From positions 26,223 through 90,222 of the forward strand of contig JASAND010022050.1 of the NCBI GenBank assembly GCA_030248195.1: a stretch of DNA of 64,000 nt. Reading direction: 5' to 3'. Position numbers and translations under genes: made by a program. Under the pieces are notes generated by a model. It saw only the letters and a list, made by a program, of their open reading frames with translations. It had not been told where the DNA came from and made no database searches. Shown one piece after another: positions 54,341-63,257 of this stretch (positions are counted from its first letter, which is position 1; each line of letters starts with the position of its first letter). Source of the DNA: Trissonchulus latispiculum. Its lineage: Eukaryota; Nematoda; Enoplea; Enoplida; Ironidae.

Positions 54341-55687
54341 ATGGCAGCGAAAAGAATGAAGCGAATGGAAGATTCCAAGGCAACATCTGCTCTCTTCGTA
54401 AAAGCAGAAACGGATATTTTTAGTCAAATGCCTGTTCAGTCGTCAGTTGGACAGACTCAATTAATTGACTATCGCCCGATAAATGCCATAGCAACCAACA
54501 ACCCTATAACCTTCTTCATTCCGGGAAACGAAGAAGAAATGTTGGATCCAACATTTTTGCTTAAATGTACATTTAAGGTAAAGCCAGTAACTGCTGTGAA
54601 ATTGATGGCGTCTGCGAAACTGGCGGTAATTAACGCTTTTGGTCATACAATGTGGAAAGATATTACAGTGAAGATCGGTGACAAAATTATTAGTTCAGCT
54701 ACGGAAAATTATGCATACAGAGCTTATTTGGAAAGACTATTAAATTTTGGCAGAGAAGCAAAAGAGTCACAGCTTACAATGGAAATGTACTACAAGGATA
54801 CAGCAGGAAAGTTCAACAGCCTCGAGCAGAACGAAAACAATGGGTTTCGAATGAGGCAATTCATTTGTTCGACAGGAAGGCCGGTGATCATGTTAACTCG
54901 TTTGTCTACAGATATTGGAAATCAGCCGCGACTACTGCCAAACAACATAGATATCACTATTACCTTGTATCAGTGTTCAGATAACTTTAGACTACTGTAT
55001 TCCAAAACTGATGCAGATTCTTTAGACTATACTGTGGAAATAATGGATGCACAGCTCTATTGCAAACGTATTAAATTGACACCGCCAATGGCATTAGCCA
55101 TTGCTCAAACCCTACGGCTGAAACCTGCCCTGTATCCAATTTCTAGGGTTCTGGTTAAGACTTTTCAAATCAGTGCAGGTACAACACTTGTCAACCGCGA
55201 AAGCATTTCCTTAGGTCAACTACCTAGAATGGCGATTGTCGGAGTAGTGGAAAGCTTAGCATACACGGGTCATCCAGAGAAAAATCCATTTAATTTCCAG
55301 TCCAAGAACTGCACCTACGCTTGTCTATACAAAGACAGCGATCCAATTCCATCTATTGCCTACACTCCTAACTGGGCAATGTCAGATGTGGTTCGCGAAT
55401 TTATGAGCTTGTTCCATGCCAGCAATATGTTAGGCAACAATATTGGCAACAACATTAGCTTATTCGACTACATGAACGGCGGATATGTATTGTATGCCTT
55501 TGACCTAACTCCAGACGATGCTGGTGCCGCACCGCACACATCCACTGGTCGACAAGGCAGCCTGACGCTAAAAATGCAGTTTGCCCCTAACGAAATTGAC
55601 GTCCCCTGCACAATTGTTGTCTATTTAGTATACGATAATACATTGTGGATTGATCATCATCAAAACGTACTTACTGACTTCAGTTAA
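54341..55687 (+). CDS. Major capsid protein (double jelly-roll)
   Basis: 448 residues, ATG 54341 three nt after the preceding stop. Sequence landmarks of Polinton major capsids: LIDYRPINAIATNNPITFFIPG, NAYRAYLERLL-like ENYAYRAYLERLLNFG, SLEQNENNGFRMRQF, PVIMLTRLSTDI, LLPNNIDITITLYQ and a C-terminal LKMQFAPNEIDVPCTIVVYLV. It would trimerise into capsid capsomers. The frame is intact. Assignment comes from these motifs and its place between core protein and protease. Confidence 0.9.
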   Translation: MAAKRMKRMEDSKATSALFVKAETDIFSQMPVQSSVGQTQLIDYRPINAIATNNPITFFIPGNEEEMLDPTFLLKCTFKVKPVTAVKLMASAKLAVINAFGHTMWKDITVKIGDKIISSATENYAYRAYLERLLNFGREAKESQLTMEMYYKDTAGKFNSLEQNENNGFRMRQFICSTGRPVIMLTRLSTDIGNQPRLLPNNIDITITLYQCSDNFRLLYSKTDADSLDYTVEIMDAQLYCKRIKLTPPMALAIAQTLRLKPALYPISRVLVKTFQISAGTTLVNRESISLGQLPRMAIVGVVESLAYTGHPEKNPFNFQSKNCTYACLYKDSDPIPSIAYTPNWAMSDVVREFMSLFHASNMLGNNIGNNISLFDYMNGGYVLYAFDLTPDDAGAAPHTSTGRQGSLTLKMQFAPNEIDVPCTIVVYLVYDNTLWIDHHQNVLTDFS

Positions 55688-55692
55688 ACAAC

Positions 55693-56298
55693 ATGAATAG
55701 CCAGCAAATTATGGAAACTTTGCAAAACAATACGGTGACGGCTCCATACTTTGCAGGTGTGTTTGCAAAGGACACCTTGCCCTTCCATATTACTACAATC
55801 GTTCCAAACAAGAGATATTCCATTTTCATTACAAATACAGACACTATCAGCGGTCCAGGAGAACACTGGGTCCTATTTTGGTTCTGTGGTAAGAGTAAAG
55901 GGAGAAAGCAACGTTTCTGTTACTTTGTGGACTCTTATGGAATGCCACCAGAATTTTATTGCAAAGAGTTTGTAAAGTTTATCAATAGAAACTCAGAAGA
56001 CTTTTGTTTCAATACTAAATGTGTTCAGTCAATTAACAGTAATACATGTGGTGATTGGTGTTTGTATGCTGCCTATTATTTGTGTTTGTCAACGTATAAT
56101 GAGACTGCTGAAAATTCTCTTGACGTTTTCTTTCGCTTTTCTGAAAAACCATCCGAAAGAGCTAACAATGATAATTTCGTCCGAAATGAAGTTAAACGTT
56201 TGTTCTCTTTCTACGATGTTTCACAAAACAATTTTGAGCGCTGCTTATGTTGTCAGCTCCTATGCAGTGTACTTTATAAATATTACTCTTTCTGCTAA
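55693..56298 (+). CDS. Adenain-like maturation cysteine protease
   Basis: 201 residues. Catalytic elements in adenain/Ulp1 order: His in GPGEHWVLFWF, Asp in YFVDSYGMPPEF, then NSNTCGDWCLYAAYY carrying the nucleophilic Cys (CGDWC) preceded by the usual N/Q-rich strand. It processes capsid and core precursors in the virion. It starts 5 nt after the major capsid stop. The C-terminus is Cys-rich (RCLCCQLLCS). The frame is intact. Confidence 0.92.
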   Translation: MNSQQIMETLQNNTVTAPYFAGVFAKDTLPFHITTIVPNKRYSIFITNTDTISGPGEHWVLFWFCGKSKGRKQRFCYFVDSYGMPPEFYCKEFVKFINRNSEDFCFNTKCVQSINSNTCGDWCLYAAYYLCLSTYNETAENSLDVFFRFSEKPSERANNDNFVRNEVKRLFSFYDVSQNNFERCLCCQLLCSVLYKYYSFC

Positions 56299-56322
56299 TA
56301 ATGTCTTAAAGCATCAGGCTGT

Positions 56323-56341
56323 GGCGCGGCGAAGCCGCGCC
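56323..56341. repeat. GC-rich hairpin between protease and ATPase genes
   Basis: A perfect 8-bp stem GGCGCGGC with loop GAA and GCCGCGCC, in otherwise AT-rich DNA. Could act in RNA 3'-end formation or DNA structure; no direct evidence. Confidence 0.6.
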
Positions 56342-56405
56342 CCGCCTACGCTCGCCCCTCAATATTTATACTTTGCTATTTCTATGATTTTAGTGAAAAT
56401 AAAAT

Positions 56406-57074
56406 ATGGAAGAGATTGAATTTGATAGTCGTCTTCAGACACCATTTTCAATGATTGTCACAGGATGTTCGGGTAGCGGAAAGACACACTGGATTGAACG
56501 CTTTTGTAAGCAACAATCCAGTTTAATGAACCGCCCTGCATCTAAGATATACTGGTGTTATGGCGTTGACCAGCCAGACTTCCACAGAAACCTTTGCTAC
56601 ACTGTTCCTAACCTAGTCCTTCATAAAGGTTTCAATTTAGACTTTTACAATCAAACACCTGAACTGCTTGATAGCAATAGTTGTGTGCTGTTAATACTTG
56701 ATGACCTTCATTCAGACTTAGCCAATCTTCCTATTCTTGGTGACTTATTTACAAAATTCAGCCACCATACCAATACATCGGTCATCTTTACTACTCAAAA
56801 CTTTTACCACCAAGGCTCTCAGTCACGTGACGTTAGCAGAAACGCTCACTACATTGTATTGCTGAGTCAACCTAGAGATCAAACTGTAGTTCGATCAATC
56901 GCCCGTCAAATGTTTCCAAAGAAGAGCACATACATGCTCAGTGCATATAACGATGCTACCAGCTCCCCCTACGGTTATTTACTTATTGACGCGAAACCAT
57001 TCACTCCAGCTAAGCTTCGCTTAAGAACTGGCATTTTCAGTGATCAGGAGGACTTTGTAAACGTGCCTTCATAA
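56406..57074 (+). CDS. Genome-packaging ATPase (A32/FtsK-HerA type)
   Basis: 222 residues. Walker A GCSGSGKTHWIERF at residues about 17-30, Walker B LLILDDLHSD at about 97-106, and the sensor region SVIFTTQNFYHQGSQSRDVSRNA typical of Polinton and virophage packaging ATPases. It drives DNA into the capsid. ATG 56406 lies in AAAATATGG. The next gene begins directly after its stop. Confidence 0.93.
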   Translation: MEEIEFDSRLQTPFSMIVTGCSGSGKTHWIERFCKQQSSLMNRPASKIYWCYGVDQPDFHRNLCYTVPNLVLHKGFNLDFYNQTPELLDSNSCVLLILDDLHSDLANLPILGDLFTKFSHHTNTSVIFTTQNFYHQGSQSRDVSRNAHYIVLLSQPRDQTVVRSIARQMFPKKSTYMLSAYNDATSSPYGYLLIDAKPFTPAKLRLRTGIFSDQEDFVNVPS

Positions 57075-57413
57075 ATGGGACCTAGTAGTTTGCTTCAAAA
57101 ACAGTTACATTGGTTACAAGTTTTATCGGAAGCAAATCCTCGATTTAGAAAAAGAATTATAAAAGGATGTAAAACTGCTGTTATTCGAGCAATATGCGAA
57201 TGCTGCTTAAATATTTTGCGCGGGAACCCTGCCTTAAGCATAAAGCAGAAGCGAAGGTTACGGCCCTACCGAAATCTGTGTCGACGTCTGCTGAATCGAT
57301 CATTGTCCAGCAGCAAAAAGCGTGGTCTGTTGCTTCAGCGAGGAGGCTCAATTCTTCCCTTGATACTTACCCCAATTCTTGGAGCGGTGTTGGGATGGCT
57401 TTCCAGAAAATGA
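57075..57413 (+). CDS. Small basic virion protein with hydrophobic C-terminus
   Basis: 112 residues. ATG directly follows the ATPase TAA. The body is Arg/Lys-rich (RRLRPYRNLCRRLL) and the end is a Gly-containing hydrophobic helix (ILPLILTPILGAVLGWLSRK). This layout is common in small Polinton proteins placed after the ATPase and resembles adenoviral core or membrane-lytic peptides. Its stop overlaps the next start (ATGA at 57410-57413). Confidence 0.75.
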   Translation: MGPSSLLQKQLHWLQVLSEANPRFRKRIIKGCKTAVIRAICECCLNILRGNPALSIKQKRRLRPYRNLCRRLLNRSLSSSKKRGLLLQRGGSILPLILTPILGAVLGWLSRK

Positions 57414-58069
57414 AGCTTGTTCCTTGCACATCACTGTCATTTCCTCAACAGCATTCACACGATGAACTGCAATCGCTAAGACGCAATGTTCAATCGAGCC
57501 TGGACCGGGAAATGGAGGAAATTTTAAAAAGCAATATTCCCGAATACACCAAGCTGAAATTGTACAACAACGTCTTGATCAAATTCCTAAGTGTTGCTGA
57601 AAACCAAACTCAAAGTGAGCAGCCCGGAAACACAGCAACAGTGGATTCAAACCTGCTTACTGCATTTCCTACATCTGTGCATCAAAAAATGGCGAACTTC
57701 ATGAAGCTACTGACCAGTACCAACATTAAGTGGGATTCAGCTGGAAATGTGTATATCAATGATAGACCTATAGGTGGATCCAGAATTAGTGATCTCGTAT
57801 ATCATCTAGTACAAACGTCTGCAACCAGGAAACCACCTATTGGTTTTGATGACTTTTTGAAGGCAGTTGCGGATACTGAAATACCAAGTACTTTCATGGG
57901 AACTGCTAAAATGAGACGACAACTGGAGGAATTACGTCAAGAAGCCAGCACCGTTACTGACTTTGAACAACTACCACATACACAATCTGGTTTTGGAAAG
58001 AATAAGAAGAAGAAGATGGTTCGTAACATTAAAAGACCTACCAAAACATTCTATTGGTATAAGTATTAA
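57410..58069 (+). CDS. Conserved Polinton late protein, unknown function
   Basis: 219 residues from ATG 57410 in the ATGA overlap. A longer frame reaches back to 57194 but only re-reads the previous gene. Sequence includes SLDREMEEILKSNIPEYTKLKLYNN, WDSAGNVYINDRPIGGSRISDLVYHLV, a PIGFDDFLKAV segment and a very basic tail (KNKKKKMVRNIKRPTKTFYW). I recall similar proteins next to the ATPase in other Polintons, with helical N-terminus and a GS.I.DL motif, but no activity is known to me. A virion protein is likely from position. Confidence 0.7.
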   Translation: MKLVPCTSLSFPQQHSHDELQSLRRNVQSSLDREMEEILKSNIPEYTKLKLYNNVLIKFLSVAENQTQSEQPGNTATVDSNLLTAFPTSVHQKMANFMKLLTSTNIKWDSAGNVYINDRPIGGSRISDLVYHLVQTSATRKPPIGFDDFLKAVADTEIPSTFMGTAKMRRQLEELRQEASTVTDFEQLPHTQSGFGKNKKKKMVRNIKRPTKTFYWYKY

Positions 58070-58098
58070 AGTACGCTTTTGTGACATGTCTTTTTTTA

Positions 58099-58614
58099 TT
58101 AAATAGTTATCGACCACAATGTGTTTTTCACGGTTTCAACATAGTTTAGCAACTGTTTATAGTGTTCGGCTTTCAAATTTTCCACGTCAACAATTTTTCT
58201 CAAGCATTCCTTTTGGTTTTCTTTGAGAGAAGGCTCAGCAATGCTGAGCAGAAGATTTCCAAATGCGTCATCAATGCATTGAAAGTATTTACATATTCTG
58301 AAAACAACGTCTTCATCCGTAGCAAAATTTACGGAAGTTTCTGGTTTGGAGCGTTGAGAGAGCTTGTCGATGAGAGTTTGTGAATAATGCTTCCAAAATT
58401 CGAAAAACATACGCAGGTCTGTGTTGGCCTGATCAAGAAGCTCCGTCTCTGACGTTTTCAAGTCATGTTATTCCAGGTCATTGATCCGCTTTGCTAGTTG
58501 GCAAATGCTATCAATTATTGATGATAGAAAGCCACCAAAATTATTGAAATGCTCCACTAACAATCCTCCACTACCATGGAATATACTGGCAATTTCTCCA
58601 AGCTGAGTTACTTG
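58099..58614 (-). pseudogene. Unknown helical Polinton gene with an internal stop
   Basis: On the minus strand an open frame follows a 3' splice-like ATTATTTCAG (exon start about 58615). It runs 48 codons, hits TAA at 58470-58468, then continues in the same frame for about 121 codons to 58099. The downstream part is rich in Leu, Glu and Lys, likely coiled-coil (TELLDQANTDLRMFFEFWK). No ATG opens the second part. An upstream ATG at about 58742 (MSDGDSFGVLKQKQL) may be the first exon, but no junction preserved the frame. Either a decayed two-exon gene or two short genes. Confidence 0.45.
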
Positions 58615-58857
58615 CCTGAAATAATAGTCAATCAATTAATTACACACTGACGACTTGATTCTTAGCATTGTATCAGTGATGTACTAAAATTAAGATTAGC
58701 TGCTTTTGCTTCAGTACACCAAAGCTGTCCCCGTCTGACATTGCGATTGATCAAAATTGTAAATGAGTTTTTAGAATTTTAGTTTCCCTCTGTAAATTGT
58801 TTCAGTTAGATAAGGCGTTGATAAATACACCGCAGAGCTACTAAATATTAAGTGATA

Positions 58858-60027
58858 CTATAGAGTTTCCGAAATAACAGTGTAAACTGACTTTACTAAA
58901 TCGGTGATAGAAGATATGGAAAGATCTTTTAAATCGTCGAGTACTGCACGATATTCGTTATCTGTCATTGGGGATGGAGAGTCCAACACGACTAGCTCTG
59001 GCTCCGAAGAGGACAGTTTGGTTGACTTTGGTGTCGTTGATAATTGCGAACCATCCGTGTCAATCTTTCGCTTTTTGCCAGCTCCAGGAGACGCCCAAAT
59101 TCCGGTCTTCGACAGAGCTTCGAGAGCTTTTACATCGTCTTCCAAGGAGGCCAAGGCTTTCATAGCTTCCTCAGCAGACGTTGGGAGCTGTGAATGGCTC
59201 ATTTTGAAAGATGTGTTGTTTCCAGTGTCAGAAGATGCTGAAACAGATACAGTAGTGGAGTCCTGATGATTGTCTGAAGTACCTGCAGAATCAGGATTCT
59301 TTGAACTGTCAGGCGTTGAGGTATTTGCATTGCAGGCCAAGCAAGACAATTGTGCACTAGAGACCGAACCAAGATTGCTTTCAACTGCAATTTCGGCGCT
59401 TGGTTTTGAAATGTTTACTTCAACTGTTGGAGTTATAAAGCCTTTCTTGTAAAGTGAACGCGCCATTTCCCTGTATGCTATACCAGACTTTGCTTTTAGC
59501 GTTAGCGGGTACCCTTGATTTCGGTAAGCCAAGGAATTGAAACAATAGCTTGGCTGTATAGCCGTAATGTTGTCTATCAGATCAATTGCCAGCTGGACGT
59601 ATTGGGGCTTCGGAAATTTAACTGAGGGCTTCTTTCGAAGTTTGAGCTTATAGTTAAGTTCTCGCTTCTTTCGAAAGCAGAAAACTTCCTCCTCTGTCAG
59701 CTTTTTGAAATGGTTTCTGACCAAAGCTTTGTTGACGACCACAGAACAGAGGTGCAGGAACAAATTTTGGTAATGCTTTCCGAAAGAAAGTCGATCATGC
59801 AGGACTTTGTCTTGGTGAACAAACATGAAAATGAAAATTTGCTCTATCATGGCAACGACACCAAGTCGTTCTTGATGATCAATACTGGTGAACCAAAACG
59901 TTGCAATGGCATTAAGGGTATCGTCGAGGTTGGAGTACTGCAGGCCAACGGCAAGGGTTATAAGGCGATAGAGGTAGTACAGAGCTCCCTCAGCTCTGCG
60001 AGGGTCTCCTTGCATTGTTCGAGCCAT
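58858..60027 (-). CDS. Large unknown Polinton protein with nuclear-type signal
   Basis: 389 residues, ATG 60027-60025 (MARTMQGDPRRAEGA), stop at 58858. Residues about 1-185 look folded and helical (YYLYRLITLAVGL, FKKLTEEEVFCFRKKRELNYKLKLRKKP). The middle, about 200-270, is Ser/Thr/Asn-rich and probably disordered. The C-terminal part has a basic GAGKKRKIDTDG motif that could be a nuclear localisation signal. A splice-acceptor-like GTTATTTTAG lies just before the ATG, so a 5' UTR intron is possible. I do not recognise the family; an early or regulatory protein is a guess from strand and location. Confidence 0.65.
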   Translation of the reverse strand: MARTMQGDPRRAEGALYYLYRLITLAVGLQYSNLDDTLNAIATFWFTSIDHQERLGVVAMIEQIFIFMFVHQDKVLHDRLSFGKHYQNLFLHLCSVVVNKALVRNHFKKLTEEEVFCFRKKRELNYKLKLRKKPSVKFPKPQYVQLAIDLIDNITAIQPSYCFNSLAYRNQGYPLTLKAKSGIAYREMARSLYKKGFITPTVEVNISKPSAEIAVESNLGSVSSAQLSCLACNANTSTPDSSKNPDSAGTSDNHQDSTTVSVSASSDTGNNTSFKMSHSQLPTSAEEAMKALASLEDDVKALEALSKTGIWASPGAGKKRKIDTDGSQLSTTPKSTKLSSSEPELVVLDSPSPMTDNEYRAVLDDLKDLSISSITDLVKSVYTVISETL

Positions 60028-60203
60028 GTTCCTAAAATAACCCGCCCACTAAAAGAACATGTCCAATGCTTACGAGTTAGAATCAAATGGAATGTAGTAA
60101 GCTCCAGTTGTACTGCCACAGCTGATGGACAACTTTGGTCCACTATGACATTTAACAATTGTGAGAAACTGCGACTGTAGGTAACTGTAGCTATCATCAG
60201 CAA

Positions 60204-61885
60204 CCAGCAGAATGTTCTAACTAGCTGTTACAAGCTTACCAATATGCTCGCCTGCAAGACTGAAAGTGTAGAAAACAGAAGAAACCAAAATCAGTTGAAG
60301 CAATCAGCAAAGCTGAAATAGATACGCGGCATATAATAACAGCTCTTTTCACTCTTTCCTATTAAGTTAAGAATAATTTTTGAACGCTGTTAAAGCAAAC
60401 TGAAGATCGTCAATCGTGAACCGCTAGATTAGGAACAAGCAATTATAATTTGTTCATTGTTCGTTTCAATTACATTTCAAATTACATTTCTGTTTTTATC
60501 TTATTTATTATTAATCTGCAATAAAAAGGTAATACATCACCCAAATCATGCCATTAACAATATTTTTCTTCTTTCGCGTTTCTCAATGTTCGCAAAAGGA
60601 ACAAATATTAATTAATTATAGTTGGCATTTAAAGTGATATGGTGTATCTTAACCAGCTGCACCAAAACGAAGACAATTTCAGTAAACCTCACCTAAGCTT
60701 TATCCTGCAAGATTTTTGGTTTTTGGCAAGACTGCATTTGATATTGCAATGAACATTCAAACAGAAAATGAACCAGTGGCAAAATATTCCAGAAACCTGA
60801 AATATCGCTGCAGGAATAGTTACAATCAGTTTATCTAGCCTAGCATTGACCACCTGCAGTTTTATTTTTATCTAGTGTGACACGGCATTATGGTTTACTG
60901 AAAAGTTATTATATATTCCAAATTATACTATAAATATAGACGTTCGCAATAATTTCTTCACTTAATGTAATGGTTTTAGATACCAATTAGATTTTGACAG
61001 TGACAAGTCAGGTCTTAACTAGTTATTCAGAAACAAGATTATTTCAATGAGGGTCATTCTTTGAATTAATACTATTACACCGCTTACCTAAAATATCACA
61101 TACACTGTGAGCTCTCTGACATGACAGCCTTCTGTATTGCAACAAACATCCAGAATGGAAGTAAACCGGTGTCAATTGAATCCGTAATCCAGTTATCTAA
61201 AATAAGTGTGAGATTTCACGCAAGGATTGTAATTATTCAAATAATATTGAAATTAATTTATTCTGGAATTAAAAGCTGTTCATTTAGTAACTTCCAGGCG
61301 AAATTAGAATCCGTCTTCTAGCTTGTGTCAGTTTTGGTTGAAGAAACCTATGTACTCATTGACTGCATAAAACAACTTCTTTAATTTTAACTTTCTCAGT
61401 CTTTCCAATGATGTAAGCAAGTAAAATTATTTGTACAGACTTTCAGCTAACATCCTTCACGCTGGTAGTTTCAGATTTCTTAAGATCTAGAGGCAAGATT
61501 CTTAAACTCTCCACTTAAAAATCATCAAGCTAGCAACAATTGCTAAAATTAATACTTTACCCATCCAAACCTTAAATACACTTTCTATGGTTACCGCTTT
61601 AAGCACAGTTATTGCAGCTTCAACAATCGTTTCGACTAGAAACAGCCACCACTCCACGGCCTTTCAGAAGGGATACTAACAAGGTTTCCCAAAACTTGTA
61701 GGCGGTGACACAACCAAAATGTTATGGGTCATGACCTATAAATTATAAAAAATCAAGGTCAAAACACAAGCTTTACAGCTCTACTAGTTCATTCTGTAGT
61801 CATTTCATGTACTTAACAGGTTGCTTCTTTCGCCCTCATTAATTTGTGGCAAAAAAGATTGTCAAAACTTTATTTAATTTCAACA
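60204..61885. other. Non-coding; expected Polinton right end not recognised
   Basis: AT-rich, no exon or repeat identified. I compared it by eye with 45081-45464 for an inverted terminal repeat and saw none. TATAAATTATAAAAAATC at about 61736 could be core promoter sequence for the gene at 61886. Confidence 0.4.
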
Positions 61886-63093
61886 ATGGCTGAAGATAGG
61901 TTAGTTTTAGCACTTTTTTATTTCAATTTTAAGCAGTCTTTCATTAATAACCGCAATAACTAATATTAAACTGTGATACAAATAGCTGTAAATTAAATAT
62001 ACATAAATGTATTTTATAATGTATTGCTCACCTGAAGTGTTCGTTCGAAAAATTCCAGCATTAAAGACTTAAATCAAAGCTCGTCGTTATAAACCCAAAC
62101 AAACCATAAAAAAGTGCTGCGTAATGTGCGAAACGTTAGAACTCGCTTAGCTTCAACAAAACTATGCTACTTGAGCGAGCCTCGTTGACGAACGTTTTCT
62201 ATTTGCATTAGCTAACGATCGTTGTCTGCCTGACGATCGTTTTAAGCAACCATGATCAGCAAGCACTAAAATGGAAACAGACAAATTCATAGCTAGTAAC
62301 TCAAACAAGGCAGGCAGCGCTATGTTGGAATTCGCTCAACTGCAAGCAAAACTTTCGATAGAAAAGAACAAAACATTCAGTGACGATCGCTTTTGCTTTG
62401 AGATTAGCTAATGATAAATTCTTAATTTCTGGCATGACGATCGCTTCAGAAAGGCAACATAGGCTGTCGCTCGTTTAAGTTTGAAGCGTGCTAAAGGCTG
62501 TTTAGACTTTGGCGTTGCTAACAATCTTTAAATCAAATTTGACTTCGCATCTGCTTCAGTTTAGACGACCAGTAAGCAAAAATGATCGTCAATAATTAAC
62601 ATTTTGGGACCATTTTTCGAAATTCTGAAGAAACATTGCGAAAACAAATTATGCGAGTAATAAATGCAGTGTAGTATATGTTTTATTTGTGTGTTTAATT
62701 GCAGAAAGCTGTCTTTGGGGAGTAAAGCGAAACGAGCCCTGGATTCAGCAGACGATGGTGATCTGACGAAGAAAAACAAAACCCAAGAAACTACAGATGA
62801 GATCGTTAAACCTAAAGATGGTTCTCAAGTAGAAACTCATTCGCCGGTGACTCCTACCTGCCAAGTCAGCTATGCTCAATTCAATGCTCGTTTTGGCGAT
62901 ATGAAGCTAAACGTAAAAATTAGTTTCAATGTTTTCTCTGGTGCTAAAACGAGATTGGCCACGATTTCATCAGAATTGCAATCTGTTGAAAATTTGATGG
63001 AAAAACCAAAGGCAGTTAAGCTTATTCGTTTAGACGACGTGACCATAGAAATCACAAATGGTCGTCCTTGCTTATCAATTAGCAAAATTCCTG

Positions 63094-63095
<2 letters not shown>
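61886..63095 (+). CDS. 5' part of an unrecognised intron-containing gene
   Basis: Exon 1 61886-61899 (ATGGCTGAAGATAG) and exon 2 62705 to about 63095 join in frame across an 805-nt intron (GTTAGT...AATTGCAG). The product begins MAEDRKLSLGSKAKR, has an acidic/lysine-rich stretch and then a beta-rich-looking region (YAQFNARFGDMKLNVKISF, then VKLIRLDDVTIEITNG). Exon 2 runs directly into a (GT)n tract, which supplies the 5' splice site. A possible third exon starts after CATTTTTTAG at 63186 and ends at TAA 63255-63257. No family is recognised. It may be a host gene or lie in an undelimited right part of the Polinton. Confidence 0.55.

Positions 63096-63136
<41 letters not shown>
63096..63136. repeat. 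(GT)n at an exon-intron border
   Basis: About 20 GT units directly after the coding part of exon 2, so every unit is a potential splice donor. Confidence 0.95.
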
Positions 63137-63137
<1 letters not shown>

Positions 63138-63257
63138 ACAATTTGAACTGGGTTTTCTTCAATGGGTTGCACCCTCATTTTTTAGGATCCAGCACTCGCC
63201 CCCTTCCCCATTTTGAGCTTCCCACTTCACTCTTGGTGCCCAGAAAATGCCAACTAA

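Larger units (their letters stand above)
45081..60203. mobile_element. Polinton/Maverick virus-like transposon (right end not defined)
   Basis: The block carries protein-primed polymerase B, integrase, penton, major capsid, adenain-like protease and packaging ATPase genes, the defining Polinton set. The left edge is placed where the family B element is interrupted and AGTAGTTAG begins, since Polintons start with AG. I found no matching inverted terminal repeat on the right, so 60203 is only the end of the last supported element gene region. Extra genes are a Tribbles-like pseudokinase and an intron-containing NADAR gene. Virion genes are packed tightly (gaps of 0-5 nt), while polymerase and two unknowns are on the opposite strand. 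Confidence 0.93.

Noticed and set aside
57194..57409. N-terminal extension of the protein ending at 58069
   Set aside because: It overlaps the complete small basic gene at 57075-57413 in another frame; the ATGA overlap at 57410 is the economical start.
45081..61885. Inverted terminal repeats of the Polinton
   Set aside because: By-eye comparison of the left flank with 60.2-61.9 kb gave no convincing match; the right end is left undefined.
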